Below are positions 1 to 6,204 of a stretch of DNA of 6,908 nucleotides, one piece after another. Positions within the stretch are counted from its first letter, which is position 1; each line of letters starts with the position of its first letter. The position numbers and the translations under genes are program-made. The stretch is from positions 1-6,908 of the forward strand of contig DCTO01000035.1 in assembly GCA_002329285.1 (NCBI GenBank), read 5' to 3'. The DNA comes from Ruminococcaceae bacterium UBA1438 (lineage in GTDB: Bacteria > Bacillota > Clostridia > Oscillospirales > Acutalibacteraceae). The notes beneath the pieces were generated by a model. It ran no database searches, was not told the origin of the DNA, and saw nothing but the letters and a program-made list of their open reading frames with translations.

Positions 1-634
1 CTCGGTCGGCGGCAAAACGGCGGTTGATTTGCCCCAGGGCAAAAACCTCTGCGGCGCGTTTCACCAGCCGTGCCTCGTGCTTATTGATGCAAACACGCTT
101 GAAACCCTGCCGCAGCGTTATTTTAACGACGGTATGGGCGAGGTTATCAAATACGGCTGCATAAAATCCGCGCCGCTTTTTGAAAGGCTTCAGAAAGAAA
201 ATCCGCGCGCTTTTCTTGAGGATATGATTTATGAATGCGTGGACATCAAGCGCATCGTTGTTGAAAATGATGAAAAGGAGCAGGGCGAGCGAATGCTGCT
301 CAATTTCGGCCACACGGCGGGGCACGCCATTGAAAAGCTTTGGAATTTTGAGGGCGTCAGCCACGGCGAGGCGGTAGGAATCGGCATGGTTATGATAACA
401 CGCGCGGGCGAGCGCCTCGGCTTAACGGAGGCGGGCACGGCGGATAAGATTTATAATATGCTTAAAAGCTTTGATATGCCGACGGAGGATTCGCACTCCG
501 TTTCGGATATTGTTGCCGCAATGGGTGCTGATAAAAAGCGCACGGCGGGCGGCATTAATTTAACTATGATAAGAAAAATCGGCGAGAGCTTCATTGAGCC
601 GAAAACCTATGAAGAGATTGCGGATATGTTTTAA
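1..634 (+). CDS. aroB: 3-dehydroquinate synthase, C-terminal part (5' end outside window)
   Basis: This enzyme converts DAHP to 3-dehydroquinate, the second step of the shikimate pathway, in the cytoplasm with NAD and a divalent metal. The reading frame is open from base 2, so the gene begins upstream; 210 residues are visible of the usual 350 or so. The first residues read SVGGKTAVDLPQGKN, a classic AroB substrate-binding stretch. Three metal ligands can be placed: Glu in GMGEVIKYG (codon at 140), the first His of NFGHTAGHAIE (codon at 311) and the His of SHGEAV (codon at 362). The two His are 17 residues apart, as in E. coli AroB (His247 and His264). The usual Phe or other bulky residue in GHTxGH is Ala here, which is unlikely to matter. 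The TTG at 29 lies inside the conserved core and is not a start. The stop is followed after six bases by aroA, in the same frame. Confidence 0.97.
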   Translation, partial: SVGGKTAVDLPQGKNLCGAFHQPCLVLIDANTLETLPQRYFNDGMGEVIKYGCIKSAPLFERLQKENPRAFLEDMIYECVDIKRIVVENDEKEQGERMLLNFGHTAGHAIEKLWNFEGVSHGEAVGIGMVMITRAGERLGLTEAGTADKIYNMLKSFDMPTEDSHSVSDIVAAMGADKKRTAGGINLTMIRKIGESFIEPKTYEEIADMF

Positions 635-640
635 AAAATA

Positions 641-1855
641 ATGAGTATTGCAAGAATTGAAAATTCAACACTTGGCGGCAGCGTTGCAATTCCGCCGTCA
701 AAATCTGCGGCGCACAGGGCGCTTGCCTGCGCGTTTCTTGCGGGCGGCGGCTCCGTTTCGCCAATCATTGATTCAAATGATATGCGCGCAATGCAGCAGG
801 TTATTTCGGCACTGAAAAACGGGCAGCAGCTTGTTGATTGCCTTGAATCCGGCAACACCCTGCGCTTTATGATTCCCGTTGCGGCGGCGCTTGGGAAAAG
901 CGTAACCTTCGTTGGCAGCGGCAGACTTCCGGAACGCCCGATAACCGAATATCTTCGCCTGCTTCCCCGGCACGGCGTTTGCTGCACGGCAACCGGCGGC
1001 AAAATTCCGCTCTCGCTTGAGGGCAGGCTCCAAAGCGGGGATTATGAAATTGCGGGCAACATCTCATCGCAGTATATCACGGGGCTTTTGCTGGCGCTCC
1101 CCCTGCTTGAAGGGGACAGCAGAATTTTGCTCACAACCCGCCTTGAAAGCAAGCCCTATGTTGATATGACCTTAAAGGTTATGCGCGATTTCGGCGTGGC
1201 TGCGCAGGAAACGGATTACGGCTATTTTGTGCCCGGCAATCAGCATTATGAGGCGCGGGATTACACGGTTGAGGCAGATTGGTCTCAGGCGGCGTTTTTT
1301 CTCGTTGCCGGCGCGCTCGGCGGCGAGGTTCGGCTCACGGGGCTTGATATGGCGTCCGTTCAGGGCGATAAGGAAATCATTAATGCTTTAAGGCGTTTCG
1401 GCGCGGATATAGAGATAAAAGAGGATTGCATAATCAGCAGAAAATCGGCGCTCTGCGGCATTGAGATTGATGCTTCGGATATTCCGGATACGGTGCCGGC
1501 CCTTGCGGTAACGGCTGCGTTTGCAAGGGGCAAAACCGTCATAAAGGGCGCTGAAAGGCTCCGCCTCAAGGAGTCAGACCGCATTGAAAGCGTTGCCTCA
1601 AACCTGCGCAGAATGGGCATTCAGGTTGATGAAACTGTGGACGGTATGATTATCACGGGCGGCGAGCCTTGCGGGGCAGAGCTTCTTGGCTTTAACGATC
1701 ACAGAATCGTTATGGCGTTCAGCGTTGCGGCGGCCTTCGCAAGGGGCGAAAGCACGATAACTGACGCCGACGCGATTGATAAAACTTATCCGTCGTTTTT
1801 TGAGGATTATGCAGGGCTTGGAGGAAAGGTTAATGTCATCGGTAATGGGAGATAA
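641..1855 (+). CDS. aroA: 3-phosphoshikimate 1-carboxyvinyltransferase (EPSP synthase)
   Basis: The enzyme transfers the enolpyruvyl group of PEP to shikimate 3-phosphate, the sixth step of the shikimate pathway. The product of 404 residues is slightly shorter than E. coli AroA (427). Motifs in order are PPSKSAAHR (Lys21, Ser22, Arg26), ESGNTLRF at 69-76 (the PEP/glyphosate loop), SSQY at 142-145 (shikimate phosphate binding), QGDKE, DIPDT with the probable catalytic Asp283, KESDR at 310-314 with Glu311, and NDHR at 352-355. All expected catalytic positions are present, so it should be active. The loop differs from the E. coli NAGTAMRP form and resembles the ESGSTLRF form recalled from Clostridia. 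ATG at 641 is chosen because it leaves the usual short lead before PPSKS. No Shine-Dalgarno sequence precedes it, which suggests coupling to aroB translation. The 3' end overlaps aroC by 23 bases. Confidence 0.96.
   Translation: MSIARIENSTLGGSVAIPPSKSAAHRALACAFLAGGGSVSPIIDSNDMRAMQQVISALKNGQQLVDCLESGNTLRFMIPVAAALGKSVTFVGSGRLPERPITEYLRLLPRHGVCCTATGGKIPLSLEGRLQSGDYEIAGNISSQYITGLLLALPLLEGDSRILLTTRLESKPYVDMTLKVMRDFGVAAQETDYGYFVPGNQHYEARDYTVEADWSQAAFFLVAGALGGEVRLTGLDMASVQGDKEIINALRRFGADIEIKEDCIISRKSALCGIEIDASDIPDTVPALAVTAAFARGKTVIKGAERLRLKESDRIESVASNLRRMGIQVDETVDGMIITGGEPCGAELLGFNDHRIVMAFSVAAAFARGESTITDADAIDKTYPSFFEDYAGLGGKVNVIGNGR
1820..1824 (+). promoter_or_regulatory. Ribosome binding site that sets the aroC start
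   Basis: GGAGG lies inside the end of aroA, eight bases before ATG 1833. This supports 1833 over the upstream TTG at 1776 (which would add 19 residues not expected in the family) and over the in-frame ATG at 1845. Confidence 0.75.
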
Positions 1856-2906
1856 AATCAAGCTTTCCGTTTTCGGCGAAAGCCACGGCGCGGCAATCGG
1901 CTGCGTGATAGACGGCTTTCCCGCAGGGATAACGCTTGATGATGAAAAGATAAAAAGAGATATGCAGCGCCGCGCACCCGGCAGGGATAAAACCGCAACC
2001 GCAAGAAAAGAGGCGGATGAGCCGATTATTTTAAGCGGCATTTTAAACGGCAAAACCACCGGCGCACCTATTGCAATGCAGATTTTAAACACAAACACCA
2101 AAAGCGGCGATTATGCAAATCTTGCTCTTGTGCCGCGCCCGAGCCACAGCGATTATCCTGCCTTTGTTAAATGCGGCGGAAATAACGATATTCGCGGCGG
2201 CGGGCATTTCAGCGGCAGGCTCACTGCGCCGATTGTTTTTGCAGGCGCGCTTGCGAAGCAGGCGCTTGAGGAAAAGGGCGTTAAAATTGCCGCCCATATA
2301 AAGCAAATCGGCTCTGTTTCAGACGATTGCTTTGAAAAAAACAATATCAGCGAAGAGCTGCTTGATAAGCTTGCGGCAAACAGCTTTGGCACAATCAGCG
2401 CGGAAAAGGAAATTGAAATGCGCGCCGAGATTGAAAAGGCAAGGCTTGACGGCGATTCCGTCGGCGGAATAATTGAATGCGCGGCAATCGGCGTTCCTGC
2501 CGGCTTTGGCGGCAATATGCTTTCAACGGTTGAGGGCAGGCTTGCCTCTGCGCTTTTCGGCATTCCCGCGGTTAAGGGCGTTGAATTCGGCGCGGGCTTC
2601 GGCTTTGCGGATACGCTCGGCAGCGAGGCAAATGATGAATATGAAGTTTCAGGCGGCAGGGTTGCTCTTAAATCAAACAATAACGGCGGCGTGCTTGGCG
2701 GCATAACCAGCGGCGCACCGATTGTTTTCAGCGTTGCAATTAAGCCAACGCCGTCCATCTCAAAGCCCCAGCAAAGCGTTAATCTTGAAACGATGAAAAA
2801 TGAAACGCTTGTTATCAGCGGCAGGCATGATCCTTGCATCGTGCCGCGCGCAGTGCCGGTTGTTGAGGCAATGGCGGCGCTCACGCTGCTTGATATAATT
2901 CTCTGA
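1833..2906 (+). CDS. aroC: Chorismate synthase
   Basis: The enzyme makes chorismate from EPSP by a trans 1,4-elimination that needs reduced FMN. The 357-residue product has the normal family length. Visible motifs are GESHG at 15-19 (His18), RAPGRD, RPSHSDY with His105 (equivalent to the active-site His106 of E. coli), RGGGHFSGR at 121-129, GDSVGG, NNNGGVLGG and the C-terminal RHDP at 331-334. Both active-site histidines are present. GGGHFSGR, in place of the GGGRxSAR of many proteobacteria, is a form I recall from Clostridia. There is no flavin reductase domain, so the protein looks monofunctional and would need FMNH2 from another source. ATG 1833 has a good ribosome binding site and a 23-base overlap with aroA, which implies translational coupling. 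ATG 1845, giving MGDKIKLSVFGESHG, remains possible. Confidence 0.96.
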   Translation: MSSVMGDKIKLSVFGESHGAAIGCVIDGFPAGITLDDEKIKRDMQRRAPGRDKTATARKEADEPIILSGILNGKTTGAPIAMQILNTNTKSGDYANLALVPRPSHSDYPAFVKCGGNNDIRGGGHFSGRLTAPIVFAGALAKQALEEKGVKIAAHIKQIGSVSDDCFEKNNISEELLDKLAANSFGTISAEKEIEMRAEIEKARLDGDSVGGIIECAAIGVPAGFGGNMLSTVEGRLASALFGIPAVKGVEFGAGFGFADTLGSEANDEYEVSGGRVALKSNNNGGVLGGITSGAPIVFSVAIKPTPSISKPQQSVNLETMKNETLVISGRHDPCIVPRAVPVVEAMAALTLLDIIL

Positions 2907-2918
2907 AAACAATATAAA
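2890..2918 (+). promoter_or_regulatory. Candidate sigma-70 type promoter before pheA
   Basis: TTGATA at 2890-2895 is followed after 17 bases by TATAAA at 2913-2918; each differs from consensus at one position. A perfect TATAAT at 2894-2899 overlaps the first box but has no good -35 partner. Transcription would start near 2925, just before the AAGGA ribosome binding site of pheA. The region is AT-rich by chance at the aroC end, so this is only a suggestion of an internal promoter. Confidence 0.3.
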
Positions 2919-2925
2919 TTGCGGC

Positions 2926-2930
2926 AAGGA
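2926..2930 (+). promoter_or_regulatory. Probable ribosome binding site of pheA
   Basis: AAGGA sits 11 bases before ATG 2942, a somewhat long but workable spacing. No other purine-rich match is present in the 35-base gap after aroC. Confidence 0.5.
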
Positions 2931-2941
2931 AATATAAAATA

Positions 2942-4072
2942 ATGGATTTACTTGAATTAAGAAAACAAATTGATGAAATAGATGATGAGCTTATGCCCCT
3001 GCTTTTAAAGCGGATGGAAATTGCCGCAAGCGTTGCCGAATACAAGGCGGAGCACGGCATGCCCGTTCTCAACGAGCAAAGGGAAAAGGAAATCCTTGAG
3101 GACGTTAAGGTAAAATGCGGCGAGCAGGGCGATGCCATTGCAACGATTTTTGCTGCGGCAATGGATGCCTCCCGCGCGCTGCAACACAGAATTATCGGCG
3201 GCGGAAGCGAGCTTCGTGAGCTTGTTGGCAATTCCGTTCAGGAGGGCGATTTTTTCAGCAAAAGCGTGGCGGTTGCCTGCGCGGGCGTGGATGGCAGCTA
3301 TGCCTCAAAAACCGCAAAAACGCTTTTTCCGAATGGGGAGATAAAGCATTACAGATTGTTTGAGGATGTGTTTGAGGCGGTTAATAAGGGCGAAACCCCC
3401 TTCGGAATAATTCCTGTTGAAAATTCAACTGCCGGCTCCGTGCATGAATCCTATGATCTGATAATGAAATATCGCTTTTACGTTGTCGGCTCCTATTCGC
3501 TTGACGTCAGCCATTGCCTTTGCGCAAAAAAAGGCGTTAAGTATGAAAACATAGCTGAGGTTTACAGCCATCCCCAGGCGCTTGCGCAATGCTCAAAATT
3601 TTTAAAGGATTTTGATTTCACCGGCATAAACCACACAAACACAGCCGCGGCGGCAAAATTTGTTTCGGAAAGCCCCAGGGAGGATATCGGCGTTATTTGC
3701 TCCTCTGAAGCGGCAAAAAAATATAATCTTCAGATAATCAAAACGGGAATTCAGAACATCAGCGCAAACAAAACGCGCTTTATCGTTATTTCCAAAAAGC
3801 TGATTATTCCCGAAAATGCTGATAAAATTTCGCTCATTTTCTCCCTGCCTCACACAACCGGCTCGCTTTATCGCGTGCTTGGCAGGTTTTCAATGACGGG
3901 GCTGAATTTAACAAAGCTTGAATCCCGCCCGCTTGCAAACGGCGAATTCAGTTATTTCTTCTATGCCGATTTGCTTGGCAACGTGCGCGATGAGGCAATT
4001 CTTGATTTGCTTTGCGCGCTTTATTCGGAGCTGCCGAATTTTAAATTTTTAGGAAATTATCACGAATATTAA
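2942..4072 (+). CDS. pheA: Bifunctional chorismate mutase / prephenate dehydratase (P-protein)
   Basis: The protein converts chorismate to prephenate and then to phenylpyruvate, the committed steps to phenylalanine. Its 376 residues match the usual P-protein length. Residues 1-85 or so are an AroQ-type all-helical chorismate mutase. Arg7, Arg24, Lys35, Arg47, Glu48, Ser77 and Gln81 line up with E. coli Arg11, Arg28, Lys39, Arg51, Glu52, Ser84 and Gln88. The prephenate dehydratase domain spans about 105-285, with PVENSTAGSV near 157-166, NTAAAAKFV and the TRF motif at 278-280. An ACT domain follows from about 295, with TGSLYRVL and ESRP at 327-330, the two elements that bind phenylalanine, so feedback inhibition is expected. 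The gene follows aroC by 35 bases on the same strand, so chorismate is made and used by neighbouring genes. No tyrA or DAHP synthase domain is attached. The product is complete, with every key residue I looked for. Confidence 0.96.
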   Translation: MDLLELRKQIDEIDDELMPLLLKRMEIAASVAEYKAEHGMPVLNEQREKEILEDVKVKCGEQGDAIATIFAAAMDASRALQHRIIGGGSELRELVGNSVQEGDFFSKSVAVACAGVDGSYASKTAKTLFPNGEIKHYRLFEDVFEAVNKGETPFGIIPVENSTAGSVHESYDLIMKYRFYVVGSYSLDVSHCLCAKKGVKYENIAEVYSHPQALAQCSKFLKDFDFTGINHTNTAAAAKFVSESPREDIGVICSSEAAKKYNLQIIKTGIQNISANKTRFIVISKKLIIPENADKISLIFSLPHTTGSLYRVLGRFSMTGLNLTKLESRPLANGEFSYFFYADLLGNVRDEAILDLLCALYSELPNFKFLGNYHEY

Positions 4073-4079
4073 TATTTTT

Positions 4080-4085
4080 GAGGAG
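4080..4085 (+). promoter_or_regulatory. Ribosome binding site that sets a TTG start
   Basis: GAGGAG is the only good Shine-Dalgarno match in the short gap after pheA. It overlaps the in-frame GTG at 4085, so that codon cannot use it. TTG at 4094 lies eight bases downstream and is the better start. Confidence 0.7.
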
Positions 4086-4093
4086 TGTTTTGC

Positions 4094-4864
4094 TTGAAAA
4101 GAACAAAGCGTCATCAAACAAATTTAATATCCTCAATAATCGTTATCATAACGGTTGCGCTTATGGTCTTTTTAACCATATGCCTTTTCAGGCAGGCAAG
4201 CCTTGAGGCAAGGTTTGATGCGGTTATTGCCTGGCTTTCAAGGCTGGATCGCGCGGTTGCAGGGCTGGATACGCATCTGGAAATTCTGGTTTGCATCTTT
4301 GCCCTTTATATCGCAAAATGTCAGCTTCCGATTCCCGTCGGCGTGCTGTGCGTGATTTCGGGCATGGTTTTCCCGCTTCATTATGCGCTGATTATTAACA
4401 CGTTTTTTGCCCTGTTTCTCTTTTATGTTAAATATCGAGAGGGGCGCTGGATCGGCGGCGGTTGGGCAATGATGATTTTAAACATCCGCCAGATTAAATT
4501 TATCAAAAGCTGGGTTGAGTTCAAGGGCTCCGGCAATCCTTATATTCTGATTGTAAGCCGCCTGTTTCCCTCAATCCCGCTGAATATGATTTCAAAGCTT
4601 TATGGCTCAATGAGATATGATTTGGTTTATTATCTCATGCTCAGCATAATCGGCTTTTTCCCCAGAATGTTTATTTACACGAAAATCGGTACAGAGCTTT
4701 ATAATCCGTTTTCGCGCCGGTTTATCACCCTTTTGATGATTATTGTTGCCTTCACGGGTATAACAAGCTTGATATTCAATGTGTTTTACGGCATCCGCTC
4801 CAGGCAGATGACGCAAACGCTTTTGATATATTCTCAAAAAGAAAAATATAAAATCGTTTTATAA
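4094..4864 (+). CDS. VTT-domain (TVP38/TMEM64, DedA-like) membrane protein
   Basis: This is an integral membrane protein of 256 residues. A basic N-terminus (MKRTKRHQ) precedes a hydrophobic segment at about 11-32. A long hydrophobic stretch follows at about 62-112, containing the PIP turn (80-81) and SGMVFP, typical of the re-entrant start of the VTT domain. The family signature continues with GNPYILIVSRLFPSIPLNM at about 147-165, then LYG (169-171), a hydrophobic segment at 176-199 with GFFPR, and a last one at 209-232. The C-terminus is polar and cytoplasmic by the positive-inside rule. Some members of the wider VTT/DedA superfamily have been linked to lipid scrambling or undecaprenyl phosphate recycling, but no substrate can be assigned here. 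The start is TTG 4094, judged from the ribosome binding site; GTG 4085 would add three residues. It follows pheA by 21 bases and may share its transcript. Confidence 0.85.
   Translation: MKRTKRHQTNLISSIIVIITVALMVFLTICLFRQASLEARFDAVIAWLSRLDRAVAGLDTHLEILVCIFALYIAKCQLPIPVGVLCVISGMVFPLHYALIINTFFALFLFYVKYREGRWIGGGWAMMILNIRQIKFIKSWVEFKGSGNPYILIVSRLFPSIPLNMISKLYGSMRYDLVYYLMLSIIGFFPRMFIYTKIGTELYNPFSRRFITLLMIIVAFTGITSLIFNVFYGIRSRQMTQTLLIYSQKEKYKIVL
4823..4852 (+). promoter_or_regulatory. Candidate sigma-70 type promoter before the galactokinase-like gene
   Basis: TTGATA at 4823-4828 is followed after 18 bases by TATAAA at 4847-4852, inside the 3' end of the VTT gene. The predicted transcript start near 4859 would give a leader of about 40 bases before ATG 4898. 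The same two hexamers occur before pheA. The match is only moderate in an AT-rich coding end. Confidence 0.3.
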
Positions 4865-4883
4865 GGGCGCAGCTAAGTGCCTT

Positions 4884-4891
4884 GGAAAGGA
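4884..4891 (+). promoter_or_regulatory. Ribosome binding site that sets the galactokinase-like start
   Basis: GGAAAGGA ends six bases before ATG 4898. This favours ATG 4898 over the in-frame GTG at 4877, which has no Shine-Dalgarno match at a suitable distance and would place this site inside the gene. Confidence 0.7.
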
Positions 4892-4897
4892 AGCATT

Positions 4898-6178
4898 ATG
4901 AAACCACAGGAAATGATTGCCGCCATCAGGGCAGGCAAAATGGATGAAAACTTAAGGGCGGTTTATGTTACCGACGCTTATGTTGAGCAGCAAAAGCCGC
5001 GCTATATCATGCTGCTTGAGGAATTCATCAAGCTTTTCGGAGATGAAAGGGAGGTTATCATCACCTCCGCCCCCGGCAGAACAGAGGTTTGCGGAAATCA
5101 CACCGATCATAATAACGGCAAGGTGCTTGCCGCTTCAATCAATCTTGATGCAATCGGCGTTGTTGCAAAAAGCGAGGAGCCGATTGTGCGCGTTAAATCC
5201 GTTGGCCATGCAATGAATGTTGTTGATATCACAAGGCTTTCCCCCGATGAGGCGGAATACGGCAATTCAACCGAAATGGTTCGCGGCGTTATCGCAAAAA
5301 TTAACGATTGGGGTTACACCATCGGCGGCTTTGACGCGGTAACCACCTCTGACGTTATGGGCGGCAGCGGCCTTTCAAGCTCCGCTGCGTTTGAGGTGCT
5401 CATCGGCACAACGGTTTCCTGCCTTTATAATGAGGGCAAAATCTCCGCGGTAGAGATTGCAAAGGCGGCTCAGTATGCCGAAAATGCCTTCTTCGGCAAG
5501 CCCTGCGGCTTGCTGGATCAGATGGCGTCCTCCGTCGGCACCTTTGTTACAATTGATTTTGAGTCAACTGAGGATCCGATTATCAAAAAGGTTGATTTTG
5601 ATTTTTCAAAAAGCGGGCATTCCCTGTGCATTATTGACACGGGCGGCAGCCACAGCGATTTAACCGATGATTATGCCGCAGTGCGCATGGAGATGGAAAG
5701 CGTTGCGGCGGCAATGGGCAAAAGGGTGCTGCGCGAAATCCCGTTTGAGGATTTCAAGGCGGCCGTTCCAAACCTTATTGGCAAGGTTAATGACCGCGCG
5801 ATTCTTCGCGCCTTCCATTTTTATAACGAAAATCTCCGCGTTGACAGGGCGGTTTCAGCGCTTGAGAGCGGCGATTTTGAGGCGTTTAAGCAGGTTATAT
5901 GCTCCAGCGGTTTATCCTCTTATATGTATAATCAAAATGTTTTTTCACCTTCAAATGCGCTTGAGCAAAAGCTTTCCGTTGCGCTTTGCATTTCGCAGGA
6001 GCTGCTTGAGGGCAGGGGCGCCTTCCGCGTTCACGGCGGCGGCTTTGCAGGCACAATTCAGGCGTTTGTTCCTAATGAGCTGCTTGATGAATACAAGGCG
6101 GCAATGGAATCCGTTTTCGGCGAGGGTAAATGCTATGTTCTCATCATCCGCCCCGTCGGCGGCACGAGAGTTATGTGA
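4898..6178 (+). CDS. Galactokinase-family GHMP kinase with variant sugar-binding motif
   Basis: This is an ATP-dependent sugar kinase of the GHMP superfamily, closest by eye to galactokinase, which makes galactose 1-phosphate. The product has 426 residues, against roughly 380-390 for standard GalK. An N-terminal part of about 57 residues precedes the first motif, some 25-30 more than usual. Motif 1 is APGRTEVCGNHTDHNNG at 58-74, where standard GalK has GRxNxIGEHTDYN. Motif 2, the phosphate-binding GGSGLSSSAA, is at 155-164. The catalytic Asp207 lies in GLLDQMASS, and Tyr259 in TDDY corresponds to human GALK1 Tyr236. Motif 3, HGGGFAG, is at 379-385. The catalytic Arg61 and Asp207 are present, but the galactose-contacting Glu (GALK1 Glu43) is Asn67. 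I recall similar proteins in Clostridia annotated as galactokinase; true substrate uncertain. No galT, galE or galM lies in the window, so the symbol galK is withheld. Confidence 0.88.
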   Translation: MKPQEMIAAIRAGKMDENLRAVYVTDAYVEQQKPRYIMLLEEFIKLFGDEREVIITSAPGRTEVCGNHTDHNNGKVLAASINLDAIGVVAKSEEPIVRVKSVGHAMNVVDITRLSPDEAEYGNSTEMVRGVIAKINDWGYTIGGFDAVTTSDVMGGSGLSSSAAFEVLIGTTVSCLYNEGKISAVEIAKAAQYAENAFFGKPCGLLDQMASSVGTFVTIDFESTEDPIIKKVDFDFSKSGHSLCIIDTGGSHSDLTDDYAAVRMEMESVAAAMGKRVLREIPFEDFKAAVPNLIGKVNDRAILRAFHFYNENLRVDRAVSALESGDFEAFKQVICSSGLSSYMYNQNVFSPSNALEQKLSVALCISQELLEGRGAFRVHGGGFAGTIQAFVPNELLDEYKAAMESVFGEGKCYVLIIRPVGGTRVM

Positions 6179-6192
6179 GTTAATCTGATTGT

Positions 6193-6197
6193 GGGGA
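6193..6197 (+). promoter_or_regulatory. Ribosome binding site of the lipid kinase gene
   Basis: GGGGA lies seven bases before ATG 6205 in the 26-base gap after the kinase gene. A second ATG at 6200 is out of frame and too close to this site to use it well. Confidence 0.6.
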
Positions 6198-6204
6198 ATA
6201 TGTT

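Noticed and set aside
1776..1832. An upstream TTG extension of aroC.
   Set aside because: It would add 19 residues ahead of the normal chorismate synthase N-terminus and deepen the overlap with aroA. The GGAGG at 1820 points to ATG 1833.
2153..2884. A long reverse-strand open frame of 243 codons opposite aroC.
   Set aside because: It lies wholly inside a gene with a full set of chorismate synthase motifs. Its predicted protein is Ser/Pro/Ala-rich, as expected of a shadow of codon bias.
657..3430. An exact 13-base repeat, TTGAAAATTCAAC, at 657-669 and 3418-3430.
   Set aside because: Both copies are in coding sequence, encoding IENST in AroA and VENST in PheA. The second is the conserved prephenate dehydratase motif, so the match follows from codons; there are only two copies.
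4863..4887. A possible hairpin, AAGGGC with GTGCCTT, between the VTT gene and the sugar kinase.
   Set aside because: The pairing is only about five bases with a mismatch, there is no T-tract, and it runs into the ribosome binding site. It is not a credible terminator.
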